A stretch of 64,000 nt of DNA from Fasciolopsis buskii (Eukaryota; Platyhelminthes; Trematoda; Plagiorchiida; Fasciolidae), in the NCBI GenBank assembly GCA_008360955.1, contig LUCM01008256.1, positions 186,001-250,000 of the forward strand, in the 5' to 3' direction. The notes beneath the pieces are model-generated. The model worked only from the letters and a program-made list of their open reading frames with translations, had not been told where the DNA came from and ran no database searches. The position numbers and the translations under genes were made by a program. Below, in pieces: positions 35,121 to 48,500 of the stretch; position 1 is the first letter of the stretch, and each line of letters begins with the position of its first letter.

Positions 35121-38100
35121 ACCGATAATACTTGTCTGTCATTCGAACGGAGCATGTGACATCTCTTAGCAAAGCAGGACTTTGTGTTGCTTCCGCTTAC
35201 TCGGGCAGTTTTTGCTTGATCTTTGATTTAATAGGTGATTTCAAATAAAAACAATCCTTCAATTTTACAAATTTTTCTCTCTGTTCATCTCGAACAATTT
35301 CTAATCAATTTCTCGTCACTTTCGACCAATGACTTAAACCTAACGATGGCCAGCATAATATATGTATATATATATATGGTCTTTTAAATCATGCTACAAG
35401 GTGAACCACTATCTCCATGGACTGACATACTTGAAGGCGTACCATGTGATTTGTGAAACATGCGCAAGAACACTTCTCGTTCAGTAGCCACAAAACGGTA
35501 GACCAAAAATCAAAACTGACAATCAGCTTGTTCACTACATAATCTTGTTCAAATTTACAGACAATGTAATCGTGTGTGGGATTTCGGGACAACTGATAGG
35601 AGTCTAACGGATGAATTAATATTTCCTAGATCTATCAAAATCGAAGCTTTGTTGTATGTGGGTGCAAATGTTTCGTGAAAAATTTATGCGTTCTTTATCC
35701 CATTGAAATGATCGCTATATGCTCAGGGTATTGAAATACTGTTAATTATCCTCTTTGGTTTGCTAAGAAATTTCTTTTCATTTCATGTTTGTTCGCGTTG
35801 ACAGCATTTTAGGCGAGTAAACCTAAGGTTCTGGCAAACCCTGGCCACATCTGTTACCAGGCTTAGAACAGACTGCGGTCGTGGATGTGACGTGCGCTTG
35901 GTCTTGCTGTCCCAATAAATTCGATTCAATAAATTTTAGGTCTACAGGCTGGGTTACTAAAATGCCCCTATATCGTTGATATAAGGGTAATCTTATGGCC
36001 GCAGGTGGGATAGTTTAGTACACCAACTTCGGGCATATAAAAAATATCCAATCCTTGAACTTGTAGCATCTGCATGCGGATTTATTGGCTGATCATTTGT
36101 GGTGGTTATTTTGTCTATGTACAGTCTTCCCAAGTGAATGGCTATGGACCTCTAGAACAGTCCTTAGATTATTAAGACGTGTTTTTTGCTTCCACATAGC
36201 TCCTTGACACGAAGGAAACACTTTTACTAGCGACAGTCAGCGATTAGTGGAAAAAATTATCATGAGGTGAGGACATCTGATGTATGACCATAAGTTAGGC
36301 AATTAATTAGGCAACTTACAAGTGGCAGGCTTGTTTGACTTAGTTCGGATTACTCATCACTTATATCTTGGGACAAAACACTGAACGTCGATCGTCTTCA
36401 TCGCGTAACGGTACAATCAATATGCCAGATTTATGTTGTATTTTTTGTTATGTTATCATCAACATATTCAAATTTTCTTCATCTGTTTTTGCTTGGACTG
36501 GTTTACAGCAAAAAACCAAAAGCCGTACTTTTTGCCACCCGTATTAGAAGGTGATACAATCTGGTTCTCCCCTAGTAGAACGGCTTAAACATTCTGGTAA
36601 GTGCCTCAGATATTTCACCCTATTTTAGTCTGTCAGTCAGCATGTGCGTAATATGCGCTGCCCGGAATTGTGTGCGCTCGCTGTAAAAGTGCTGGACACC
36701 TTGGCTTCGCATGCTGCTAGGACATTTAGCGATTATTCAAGCGGTCGATTCGCTCCGAAAAAGTTTCACAACTGTTTTTTGTATCACCGCCAAAAGACTT
36801 CGGAACACTATATATTTCAATGTGAGAATCAGTTCCATCCCAGAGTTTCGACGAGGTCAACATTGCGCCTAGTTCTGCTAGAACTGTTTTCTCAGTTATC
36901 AATGCTTGAGCGGTGATGAACCGTATTAGACAAATGGGAATAAATATAGAGATCTGGACTCAGTTCTGTCTTCTCGCACAGCGAATGAGTACAGGTGACA
37001 AGAGCAGTTCGAAACCAAGTTGTCTCACTAGGAACCATCTGTTATCTATCATACTGGCTTAATTGGAAAGCAAGGTAGATGATGTGCAAACTGAGACGGT
37101 TAGGCCTTTAGTTGTGCTAATCTGAGCGATTGGACACCAAAGGACGTGAACTTAATAAGGGGAAATTAACCGGATGAGATGGGCCAATCAGGATATAACC
37201 AGAACAACTAATGAAACAATGACGGACACAGGCGCAAATATTCAAGCAAAATTTCCTATAAATATGAGATCTCTTCATCCAATAAAATGAGATTTTGTGC
37301 CTTTCAGCTTGAGGTTTCTCGCCTTAGTTAGTGAAAACGAACGACGTAGATTTAGAGACAGAACTAATTGACTGGAAAACAGATATCGGAATAAGCATTG
37401 GGCTTGCTCGACAAGTGTGGTATTTTATCAGTTCGGTTTGACTGTTAACTAGACTCAAACTAATCCTAACTTAAGAATCAATCAGTTAGTCTAATAAGCT
37501 GCGATAACAGGCAACTTCAGAGTTGGTGTGATTTTTGAACTACCGCAAAATCTGACTAAAACAATTAACGCCTCACTTCTGAGTCATGACAGGCAGCAAC
37601 TCACTATCACCCTGCAGGTTATCTTCACTGTCTTAATGAGACCTTATATGCTCCTGTGACACTAATTTTCAGGCTTCTCTCTAGCCCATCCCGAGCAGTG
37701 AACCGTAGTCGCTAAGGGATATGTCCATTCCAATACATTCATACTTGTAGTAAGTCCTAGTAATAATGACACCCTTCTAATTTGCATGAATTAAGAAAGC
37801 AAAGTTCACTGGGACTTACATGACATCTGAGTCAATTTTGATGCCGAAATATGTTGGACGTGTTCACTGATTTTCATGTTAGCAATATATATTGCTATTA
37901 TTCTGCTCCCCATCCGGTGAACTCTACAGGACATGAATTTCACCACCATTCTTTTATCTTTAAAATTCGTGAATTATTAACTATCTGCTTCATGGTTAGT
38001 GGCTCAATAAACCACTCAAAGATTTTGTTCTTCAGGACTTCTTCAGGAATAGTTATGCACCAATCCTTGAAATATGCGTAAAGTACTCACAATGTTAGCG

Positions 38101-38987
38101 TCAGTAAACTTCTGGTTAAAACTAAAGTTAACCGCCTGAGAACAATTCACAACTATCTGTTTGCAAACGTCTTTTCATTTATCAATCGTTTTTTATACCA
38201 ATTGTTTTAATAGTCCAATTAGTACGAAAAAATTACACAGGATTCTGAAGAATTTTCTTTGATTTCAAGGGTGATCAAAACCTTAATTTACTTCGGTGAT
38301 CATTGACAGCAAAACTTATGAAGCTTTGAGTTAACCCTACTCTGTCTTCGTCCGATGAGCCACAGTTGGCGCCTCTAACACTATCCACTAAACGCACTGT
38401 GTGAACTGATTAATTTGAAGCTTTACAATACTATTTTTAGCGAACGATTTAATTTGTACCAAAATCAAATTGCTGTCAAAACACAGAAGTCAAAACATTG
38501 TATTTGGTTGACACCGTCTTGCTTGAATGAAAGGATGTGCACCCATCGCCGACTTCATTCCGGTCGCCCCTTATTTGAGGGGTGGCGGCGGGGTCGAGCG
38601 ACAGTGCAAACCTCAACAATGAGGAACTGACACCAGCGGAGAGTGAATCATCTTAAAATTACCCCAAATGGATTGTGAACTCAACACGAATTTCCATCTA
38701 ATCAAACATAACTGCAAAAGACCCAAATTAATTTTTGAAGATTTTCTATGATGATAGGTACAGAACGAGAGACAAATAATTCTCTTCTCGAAAGTTTTGT
38801 TTCCTCTGTTTAGATCCTGGTTGTTGAGGTGACGGTACCTACGAATCGGAACACTCATTGGGGTCAACTGTTTACGCACTGTCACTAGCGACGACAGTTT
38901 CAAGAAGACCCGAATTGCTGGAACTCCTCAAAAACCCAGATTCAAAATTCGACGGCACATTTGCTGTTTTTTGCTTTTGAGATCGGA
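35121..38987. other. Intergenic, no gene recognised
   Basis: AT-rich DNA with a short TA run near 35358-35377. Frames are short and inconsistent. A GC-richer patch around 36.65-36.80 kb keeps a 90-codon frame (36644-36916) with no recognisable domain. Confidence 0.55.
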
Positions 38988-39206
38988 TTAGCTGAACTCA
39001 TCCAAATATTGAATGTCCTCATCGTTGCCTCCAGCCAATTTAACAGCAACTATGCCTAGCACCTTAATGACAGATGCTTCATTCCCACTGTGCAACACGA
39101 AATCACTGAATGCACCCCGACTATGTAATTCCTTGAAAATTTCCAAACGCCGTTTGTACAATTCCACGTTTATCTCTGGGTTTAGTCGAACATCAGGTTG
39201 ATATTT
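38988..39206 (-). CDS. Unidentified coding-like terminal exon
   Basis: On the minus strand a phase-0 frame of 72 codons runs from an acceptor-like CTAG (39207-39210) to TAA at 38988-38990. The translation begins K-Y-Q-P-D-V-R-L and ends L-D-E-F-S. It is rich in Glu, Lys, Asp and Leu, with purine-first codons, unlike the surrounding DNA. A predicted intron back to a GTGAGA donor (39296-39291, 90 bp) would join an 18-codon exon at 39297-39350. However, 39193-39339 is also open and coding-like in another minus frame, so a frameshifted pseudogene is equally possible. The family is not recognised; helical repeats are a guess. Confidence 0.35.
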   Translation of the reverse strand, partial: KYQPDVRLNPEINVELYKRRLEIFKELHSRGAFSDFVLHSGNEASVIKVLGIVAVKLAGGNDEDIQYLDEFS

Positions 39207-39400
39207 CTAGCAAAACCACGCAGAATTCTTGTTTTTCGAGAATATTTCCCAGTTGCTGCTTTGCGAAACCAGTCTTGCATAGGGCATACTTCTCACCAGC
39301 TTCTGTATCCGTGAGACTATTGTGGTCAAATGGTATGTTTCATAACATTGCTTGGGTTTAGATGTTATTTAACATTCTGACTTCAGAATCAAACAAGAAA
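39193..39400 (-). pseudogene. Coding-like segment in a second frame
   Basis: A minus-strand frame encodes about 48 residues beginning N-I-P-F-D-H-N and ending near V-V-L-L-E. It runs into the terminal-exon-like segment with a one-base shift. The same frame extends upstream across two stops (about 39339-39400) into more coding-like residues. This pattern fits a decayed gene copy. It overlaps a predicted 90-bp intron in the alternative reading. Confidence 0.25.
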
Positions 39401-39966
39401 CACCGCGCAATTTTTTATGAGTTCTTTCCTGATTAAACCCAAACCTGCATTAAATCAGTTTGAAAAAAACAAAACTTGTGTTGTTGATGCGGAGAAAAAA
39501 GTTCTATCCACCTTGTTTTCAACTAGCCTTAATGTCAACACCTTCAGATGGAAACCCGTTTCTTCTGAAAACGAGAAAAAGTAGGTACATGAATGGGGGC
39601 TGACAGAAAACATTCTCTCGGGAGGAAGAATGGAAGTTCAAACCGTACGGTCGCGATAATGCTTAGTCCTTTGCCAACTGGTCAGGGACAAAGACCGTGC
39701 GGCGTGAAGCAATAAACAACTTTTCTCACTTTGAACAGAACAAGACTTCATGTGATATTCAGGTGATTAGCCGCAAGGTATCAACAATCAACTCATTAAG
39801 CAGACAACGGGGCCGCTCAATGAACGAGCGTTTTATCCGTATCGTAGAAAATCGTTGGTTGTATTGAGCATCCCACTTGTTCCCACTCATACTAGCTCCC
39901 GGAGTAAACGGATACTGGAAACCAGCCAGAATGGAATAAAGAAAAAGGTGTTTGTTTCATGATCAT

Positions 39967-40263
39967 TCAATTCCATTTTGAACCTAAATCGAACCTTGCC
40001 ACATAATCATTAACGGTGGTAATTTCTAATGACCCAGGCAAAGCAGGTGCCGAGTGCCTCCATGAATTATCGACTACTTTGGCCACCGGTGGTGCGTGTG
40101 GAAGCATTTCGAGAGCAGTCGCTCCCAAGATTGATAGCAATCGTAACAGTAATGTTAGCATCTTTACTTCTAATTTATTTAGAGTATAACTAAAGTATAA
40201 TAGTTGTAAAAGGATGAAGCGACGTTTACGAGATTCCGCGATTCCAGCCTGAAACGGGCGCGT
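39967..40263 (-). CDS. Unidentified coding-like block
   Basis: A 98-codon minus-strand frame contains a leucine-rich run (L-T-L-L-L-R-L-L-S-I-L) that could be a helical-repeat segment or, starting at the ATG at 40161, a signal peptide. A good acceptor (tattatactttag) at 40190 would start an exon in the same frame in phase 2. The following splice to downstream pieces cannot be made consistent without frameshifts. No family is recognised. Confidence 0.2.
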   Translation of the reverse strand, partial: TRPFQAGIAESRKRRFILLQLLYFSYTLNKLEVKMLTLLLRLLSILGATALEMLPHAPPVAKVVDNSWRHSAPALPGSLEITTVNDYVARFDLGSKWN

Positions 40264-40612
40264 TCAGCACGGATTTTGATAGCAATATAGATTGGGTTGT
40301 CGCTTCCAGTTTTCATCGCCGCATGTTTCCCTCTCTAGCAAATTAACCATTATCCAAACAGGTTTCGTACCCTACTTTACCACTGATTTCAGCTTCATAT
40401 AAGTCTGCCACCACCAAATGGATGTTAGCTTCTGCGCTGACAGACGCATTGTGCGAATTTTGACTGCACTGTTTCCAGTGCTTTCTTTTGGTCGTATTCT
40501 TTAAAAACGATACTGCTTTGTGCCTTGCGGTTTTGCTCGACTGACATAATCTAACTACAAATAGGAGTATAATCAAAATCAATGGACTAGATGCCTCTTG
40601 ACCACTTGTCAT
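40264..40612 (-). CDS. Candidate two-exon small secreted protein
   Basis: Exon 1 at 40612-40381 (donor GTAAAG) and exon 2 at 40334-40264 (acceptor tttgctag) are separated by a 46-bp intron. They join into a 100-codon frame ending TGA. The start has a hydrophobic stretch (L-I-L-I-I-L-L-F-V-V) fit for a signal peptide or anchor, and the C-terminus has four cysteines in about 50 residues (T-C-G-D-E-N-W and Y-C-Y-Q-N-P-C). Another minus frame here is also coding-like, so a pseudogene is possible. No homologue is recognised. Confidence 0.22.
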
Positions 40613-40643
40613 TCTGGGACAGGAAGCATAGATAAAAAAAGAA

Positions 40644-40649
<6 letters not shown>

Positions 40650-40680
<31 letters not shown>
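40650..40680. repeat. AT dinucleotide microsatellite
   Basis: About 15 uninterrupted AT units. No other structure. Confidence 0.95.
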
Positions 40681-40683
<3 letters not shown>

Positions 40684-43600
40684 CCAACCGGTATTGACCT
40701 AATACCGGCCCACGTATGATCATAAACTGCAATTTCTCCGCTTCGAAATGTAAGATCGAATAGGAAATATAGGACGTCGCAACACATTGGTAATCATCAG
40801 ACTTGCCACTATCCTCTACCACATTTTCAAATCATGTTTACATGGATCCAACTAACTTGATTATGATATTGTGTTTACCACAAATGTTACTTTAGAGTGT
40901 CGGCTTCAGTGTCCAGTAAATAGTTAGTTCAGAAAATCGAACTTGTTATGAACAAGCTGAAGATTCAGTCTATGGGATGCATTTGAGTCATCTAGACTGA
41001 AGCACAGCTAAGTTTCAATTAAATTAAATTTCATTGTAAAATAACTAAGTTACTCAGACTAAAATATTCAGTGAATTCTGGCCTGATCTGACTCGGAAGT
41101 TTCTTAAGGATGGATATCAGTTCCCTTCTTCATGTTGCATCTTACTGCCCGTCCAAATAGTACTGCACACCACACCGAAAATCATGCAAACTGGCAACAA
41201 TGATCGCTTTCACTGATTCGTGATCGTGACATTACATCAAACTAAGCACGACTAATGCAAACTGGCCAGTGTAGTGGATGAAACAGGTGTTTAGGTATGT
41301 GCATGTGATCCAGATCTAAGTATGGACCTACTAGGAGCTTGCTCGAACCGATCCCTCAGCATTATCACCCAGCATGGCTGAATCTTAGGATAATCAAACT
41401 CCTTGTTCACACCTTGTTGAACCAAAACACCCGGTGAATCTGGCAGAAGTTTCCCACTGGTTATAACGTTTCACGCATTTCCTTAAAGCTACTCAGTCTT
41501 CCTGTTCTCTCTGTTGCAGAAGCTGTAAAGAATCGACCAAACGATTATTCGTTCAAAGCACAGAATCATTTCGCTCAATCACCACAGGTTCTCTGGAACA
41601 CTATCAGCTTATTCGGATGAATCACATCCATTTATTTTTCTTGATATTTGATTAACTACTGCATTTGTCTTTTTCAATTCTTGACCGATCCCCTTCATTT
41701 TCCCACTCTAATTCCTGACATCAGGCTTTCTTATGAACATTTGGTATGCTATAATTGGATGCACATGAGCTGTTGAACAATTTTGCGAATGCAAAATAAA
41801 GGGCCAAACGTTAAAAATATCTTTCTAGAAATGTTCTTTTATCAGGCTATACACGTGCAATAATCTGTTATGTATCCATTGGAAAAATGAATTACCTGGG
41901 GAGAGAAGTTAAATCATGGAAAAGAATTTATACACACCAATTCTTTGCTTTCTGACTCAGCATAATATTTACATTTTATACATTCAACTGAGACACGAAA
42001 AACTGAGCTGAGAAACAGACCCAAAGTCAAAGCGTAATAAGTAGATTTTCTGTTAGTCAAAGACGTACCTGTAATACAGTTTCCTCCTTGGCTTCCATTT
42101 CACATTCCGGCAATCGGACTTGTCAGTTTAGATGTCTCTCGTGGAATAATTTCCATTGACTGATAGATTTTAAGTTTAAGTAAGGATACATCAAGCAGTT
42201 GACCAACTATTGTTTCGCGCTTCTTTTGCAATCGTCCCAGAACACAGGTGTGAGCGAAATAGTTTAGCAAAGATGTTGCCCTTCAAACTTTCTTGGAATA
42301 GGATTGTGGCTAGATTTGGAACGCGCTGCACAAACCAGGTGAATCGGGAGACAGGGCTGTTAACAGTTGACTGTATAGATGGCAGATGGTAACGAACCGG
42401 ACGTCCGTGACTGGTCATCCCATCTAATATGGAACTGAGGTTTGTTCACTAGAATGGTGCTTTGTTATAGTTGTGTTTTAGTCTTATCTTGCTGAGTAAT
42501 TCCACTGTTTATGACAAAAAGTCTCGATAAAGAATAATCTTGTTTTCAGTAACTTCATCTTTCGGCGAGTACAGTAATATAAATGTTGTGGTGTGCGTAT
42601 TTTTGTGGATAATGTTCACCATGTTAAGATAAGGTTGTTTGATGAAGGTTATATGTGAAATGCGGTTAGGAAAATTGGGATGGGAGGACTGTTGATTTTT
42701 CGCGGAGGGGGGAATTCCTCTAAACAAGGTACACACGAGACAGATTAGTTGCTTTCTGTCATACACGAATCGTCACAGCCGATGATATATGGGGGTTGAC
42801 TGACATTCTCGGATCATGGTCAAGGCAACTGGAATGTTCTGACAAAGGTTTTCTGAGAGCATGACGATGAATTTAAGACCTTGATTGCGATTAATTCTGC
42901 TGTTGCCAAATGAAGCCTTCGGATAGCTTTCAACGGATTCCGCGGTACCTTGTAGATCATTTTGAAGGATTCCTCATTCACTTAGTGTCTTTTATCCTCG
43001 AGATGTGCCATAATAGGACTAGTCATGTCGGCTACCTATCTGCCACATCTGTCCCCCTTTTTTCTGAGCTGCATTTATGTCCAAGCTGAAGCTATTCATC
43101 CTCGCTTGCATCAGTAGGGGTAATTCTGTTGGTTTAGATATTGGAAGTAATTGATTGATAATGTTTCAGGTCAAGACGATCAAAACTCTCACTTGGGAAA
43201 TTCGGTTCGACAGATCGATTTTTCATTGATAGGACTGTATTTAACCAGCCGCGTGCCCGGTTAAATGAAGCTGACCTAAAGCTCTGTGGTTATTGCTTGC
43301 CAGGTATCATCTAGGCCAATGAACTGTGAAGGCTAATTAATAACGCAAGTTATTACATTTCTATAAATTTGATCGGAATTATTGTTCATGCACCGAACCC
43401 AATTACTTTGGGTCCTATCTGTGATAGGAACTTCTTTTAGCCGAGTGTAAACGTCCTGAGATTCATAGGCACGGACAGGTTTTGTCTATTGCGGCGTACG
43501 CTTAATGGATTTAATTGGCCCAGAGAGGGTTTTAGGTACCATTTACGAATATGAGAGCAGTCTGGACTAAAGCCACACAAAACGAGACCAGAACCTACAC

Positions 43601-45353
43601 TGATGACAAACAGGATAGAGATCTGTACCTTCGGATGTTTCACCCACGACATATTCACTAAGTAGTGGCCCATTCCTAGCTCACTCCAGAAAACTAAGAA
43701 TTTACTTCGCTTAGTATTAGTTGGTGGGTTAGAATACGGCAATTTTTGTTTTGTTGTAAAGCGCAAAGAGAAAACCCTTAGGCTTTCGTCAGATGGTCGG
43801 TAGACAGTTTGCCCTTTTTCCATTTAGCAGCAGCCTTTTCCCTTTAACCCTAGTGAGAGCCACCGAATAGAGCAGGGAGAATTTCTGTTTTCCCTCTAAT
43901 TGAAAAGAGATGCAGTCACCCTGTTCTTCTAACTTTCTATGGATTAATGTTTATGACGATTTGGTGGCAACTGCCTTTAGATCATGTATATCGTTTCGCT
44001 CTCGGGTGGGATTCGGGAGTGTTATGAACCTGTGTTTACCTAACACAATACCCAATGGGTTGGTGAGCTTCGAGTTTTGTTGTGCAACGGTGTTTAGCTG
44101 AAAGCCATTTATCTCAATCATTTTTCAGTCCCACTCAAGATAAGGTATACATAAATTACTAATGAGTACTGACCAAAGAGACGGAATGAAAGTAGAGAGG
44201 GACCCTGGTTTCCTATGGTGGTTTCAGTATCTGGAAGCCATTAGGGATTAGATCTCAATCTATTTGGTCCTTCCACTTCTGAAATTCCCTGGAATGTAAT
44301 TTTCTGTTAACCGCCTATTGCAAAGGCCTCTGTGCATCAGTATACTAATGCGGAGAACTGTCGATCACGATAAAACTTGCATATCATATTCTTCCACTTA
44401 GAAAACATCAATTTAAATAATCTGCCCAAGAGGCATTTTGCCTGTGGATTAAAGCCCTTTGAAGCTGTAGCTGCCAGTTAAGGGCCAATAAATAGGAGCC
44501 TCCGTTGACTTCTTGAGATCCAGCGACCACTAGGAACCTTTATCAATCCTATGAGGTTTACCGGAGAATTTCATTGAAGCTAAGTGGTTAACACTAGCAC
44601 TTATTTATCTCTTTTGGATTGTTACCAATTGTGACGAACTCATAAAGATACTTAAATGGTGTGCAACCATTATCTTAGTTTTCTAAGGAACAGGAAATAG
44701 ACTGTGTCCAAATGAACCTTCTAGTCCATCAAATATGTGGAAGAGGGGAATAAATAACAGGCAAAACATATCGAAGCGACCAGATGTGTTTGATTATGAA
44801 ATATTACCTCTACTCGATCCGCTTCACATGAACAAATCCGATGAACTGTTTACATCATTTCTTCTAATGAATAAAGCAAGCCCAGATCCAGTGACTGCTT
44901 GTGATGGGCACACAAGATCAAACTTGTCAGCATAGAAGTACTGGTAAAAACGCGTTAAACTCTCCACGCGTTTGTGTACGTGCGTATTCCCACACCAACT
45001 AATTCTGTTAAGATTGATGAACGGCAATGGAATTCGATCCGCTAACGGCCGGGTAGTGGGTAGCATCAGTTCAGATTACGGATAGTAATCAATCCGCGGT
45101 TGCATGTTAATGGGAGTGCTATTCGGCTTGTTTTATTTTTCTTTCAGGCACCAGAAAGTTGTTTTGCCGTTTACACGAATGAACTGACATCATGGATCCT
45201 CACAGTGAGAAAAAACGAATTGAAATTTTTTGCTTTGCTTGGTCCCATCTGCAGATGTGAAAGTAAGGTCATTTACCTCAAACCAGTCTACTTTTCTTTT
45301 ATTGCTTGTAAGTATGAACTGATTATAGGATTATGTTTCAATACTGTCACTAG
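40681..45353. other. Intergenic, no gene recognised
   Basis: Mostly AT-rich. A plus-strand terminal-exon-like piece at 41520-41620 follows a very good acceptor (ttctctctgttgcag) but has no partner exons. Long minus frames at 42191-42418 and 43437-43823 show no domains. Confidence 0.5.
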
Positions 45354-45386
45354 TTATGCATCCCTCCTAACTTGGATTTCTACAAA

Positions 45387-45551
45387 ATGGGCGCCGTATC
45401 ATTAATACCGGGAAACATGGGCAACATTATGAGAAGAATAAATGGAACCAAAAGCAGAATATGGGTAAAGGAATCGATCAAACAGATATTCGAAGGCCGC
45501 AGAATTGAGCTCGATGACTGGTTCGACGAGAACGGAAATTTTCCGAAATAA
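45387..45551 (+). CDS. Short coding-like segment, unidentified
   Basis: A 54-codon frame, open from 45354, starting M-G-A-V-S-L-I-P-G-N and ending D-E-N-G-N-F-P-K before TAA. The composition (Ile, Lys, Arg, Asp, Glu) is protein-like and contrasts with its surroundings. It is not linked by splice sites to anything nearby. A fragment of a transposable element protein is the simplest reading, but the family is not recognised. Confidence 0.25.
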   Translation: MGAVSLIPGNMGNIMRRINGTKSRIWVKESIKQIFEGRRIELDDWFDENGNFPK

Positions 45552-48500
45552 ATGTCATCATTTCAGGTGCCTAATGGGTAATTTTGAAAACTGCATTTTA
45601 CACATTTGAAATTAGATGCAAAAGTTATAATAATGATTTATTTTGCGTATCCGCTGGACTTGTGGTCAAACGGAAAATCTATACCGGGAGAAATAAAACG
45701 GACATGTTGCATAGGTGCATAGGATTACCTGCAACTAGTGCAGAGTCAAATCAAGTCACACAGTGCTTTTATGCACTCGGATGTGGGTGTATCTTCAACT
45801 GACACAAACAAAAGTAGGAAAATTACTTAGGGTAGATGTGAACAATTATCAGTGCGTATTAGGATAAAATAAACCGCTTGGTAAAATTATAATGAGAGCA
45901 TATTAACACGCACGAATACTTGGAAGTAAGCTCCAAGGTCACTCATCATCACTGTCAAATGCCAGCAGTTTTACTAGTATGACGACGAGACTTGTGATCA
46001 ACAAACAGATTCTTCAAGCAGGCTGTGGGACCACAACTGTAAGATCCTTTCCTGAAAGTTGGCCTTATTCTAACATATTTCTAACGATAAACTGTGGCTT
46101 CGGTCACAAAGAAAATACTCCACTTGTTGAATAATAGAGCCGACAGATGAGGCACACAAATGTTGATTAGTAGGGGGAAATTAAGATGGATTCATAGGGC
46201 TTATTGCTTCGACTTTGAGCAAGCTGCTCTGGAGTTATTCTTCCAAAATTCGGATGATTTCATCAGAAATAACAATCAAAGGGAGAAGTGATAGGTTACC
46301 AGAGATTTTGTAGAACTGGCGGTTACGTTTCTGGACATAAGCTGCACACCTGTTTCGATGCTTTCGAAATCTCGCGACAACCATTTTACCGAGATGGGAG
46401 TTCGCTCACAGTCTATTCGGTCGCCTGATCTCAATTATGATAACGGTAGTAGGATGTTTAACGGTATGCAGCACACCATTCGAGTCGACCTTTTCCTGGG
46501 TTTTGCACTGCTGTTTTGATGAGGCAAAGGAAAATCTGTTAGGTGGGACAGCAGATAGCGTAGCAAAAGTTGACCTAACCACTTAGATGATACGAGCATT
46601 GAGATTCATCAGGGATAGGTAGGAAAGACGTAAAAATCAGTGTAGCCCGTAAGATCACGCAACCAATTCAAGTGATCTTGGAAGCAAACAGGCCTGGTTG
46701 CAATGAAATTGGGGCATAAAGGTGGAGTTGGCGAATTACTTTTACACTGAACTTTGAGATGCCTACGTTAAGCAGAATTATTAGATATCCAAAAGGAGCT
46801 CGTTTATGGACAGGCAAAGTTAAAATTAATCGCTGATCGCAAGAAAATGTACAAGATGGGAGAATTCAAAAGATGACAAGAAAAGAGTGTCAAATCTCGC
46901 TTTGCCAGTAAACACAAAATATTGGTCACTAAAAGTAATATAATAGTTAGATAGCTTTTGCGTATACCATCTAAAATCCTGATCTTGGGTATCAGTACCA
47001 ATGTAAATGTTGGCAAAAACAATGCAGTAAGATGGATAGAGATGTAGTTAATTTTAGTGCAGTCAATGTTATACGGCACGGGAAAATTTGCAACAGCCGC
47101 GAGAGGCCGGGACCATGAAACCGTCCTCTCTATCACTCATCGTATTTATCAAAGTGAGTTGCATTTTGACTAGCATTAATGAACAACCAACGTCCTTGTC
47201 TACTTTCTTCTAAGAAGCCAAATAAGCCAACCCATCAGTCTTTTCCAAAGAAGGCCAGACAATGGTGGATAAAATCGGTTATGCAAGGGAACAACTAAGA
47301 GCAGTGTCATTTCCCACTTGATATTCCTTTGGTGTCCACTAGCCTTCGCAAGCAAGTGCTTACCTCGACTCCTAACCAAATGTCCAAAATCAAGAAATTT
47401 GTCAGAATGCGCCAGCAGCCGTGGGGAATTCTAAAACTCCCCAATGCAGGCAAACTTTTGTGAAATAGTGGGAGCTGATTAATAAGTAAATTCGGAGCAT
47501 CACCAAATTTTAATGGTCCTACTAACATATTATTTGGGAGTAGATGTCAAAGTAGCATGGTAAGATGAAAAGGTTCGGATTGGCTTGCCAATAGGCAAAT
47601 GAAAAATATCTGCGGAAGGAAAATGCTACGAAGAGCTGTTTGGATAAACCGTGGCTTAAAAATTTACGAAACTAAGTCTCGCTCTTTATGATTCGATGAA
47701 TTTTAGGAGAGGCCTAACAGACCGGGCACTCGAAAAATGAATGACAACGATTCGGAGCTGGAAAGCCTGGGTTCAAACAGTGGATGCAATGCAGAATAAG
47801 CATCTCTTGTGAGCTCTAGTGAATACGAAACCGCAGTCTAGATTGATCGGATGACCTGAGGTCCGTGTGGGAAAAATAAAGTCCAATATGCAGTCTACTA
47901 AATGTGGATCAAAAAGGATTTCGGCACAGAATAATTACCTTTCATAATCATGTGGAAAATTGGTAGGCTGCTATCCGTCATATTGTCCCAAAATGCTGTG
48001 TCACGCATAAATCTGACTGCGCACTTGGGACAGTGTAGTTTCCAGATAAATGACGAGGGTTTCGGGGTGTTCTACAGGTTGTTTCAGAGTGCAGCAAATC
48101 TGTTCATATTTGGTATCTAACACTATCAGATGCCATAGTCACACGATTGATAAAAACCGTTACTTTGTTCCCAAAAGAATTTCAACCAACCTCTCTTGCC
48201 GGCTAGCTTCTGTCTGCATGCAACCACTCTTTCTTAAATGAATGTCTGAGACGTAACATCCTGCCTTCAAGTGTAAACCATAGCCCTCCTATCAACCACC
48301 CAGGAGTGTGGAAGACAGTGAGATATAATGGTAAACGTGGGACACCTATTCTCATCACAGACGTCCGGAGTCGCATTAACAAGTACAACAAGGCGATAGG
48401 AGACGAAGACCACTTATTCGATGAGGCGCTGAACAGTGAAACCGCCATACAACTTTAATTTGCCATCAGATGACTGGTTAGTAACTGTCAACAAAAAAAA

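Noticed and set aside
38340..38400. Third minus-strand tRNA-like head
   Set aside because: An A-box-like phrase is present but the B box is not recognisable.
43437..43823. 128-codon minus-strand frame
   Set aside because: Length alone; no domain, no splice support and no start-context or codon bias that sets it apart.
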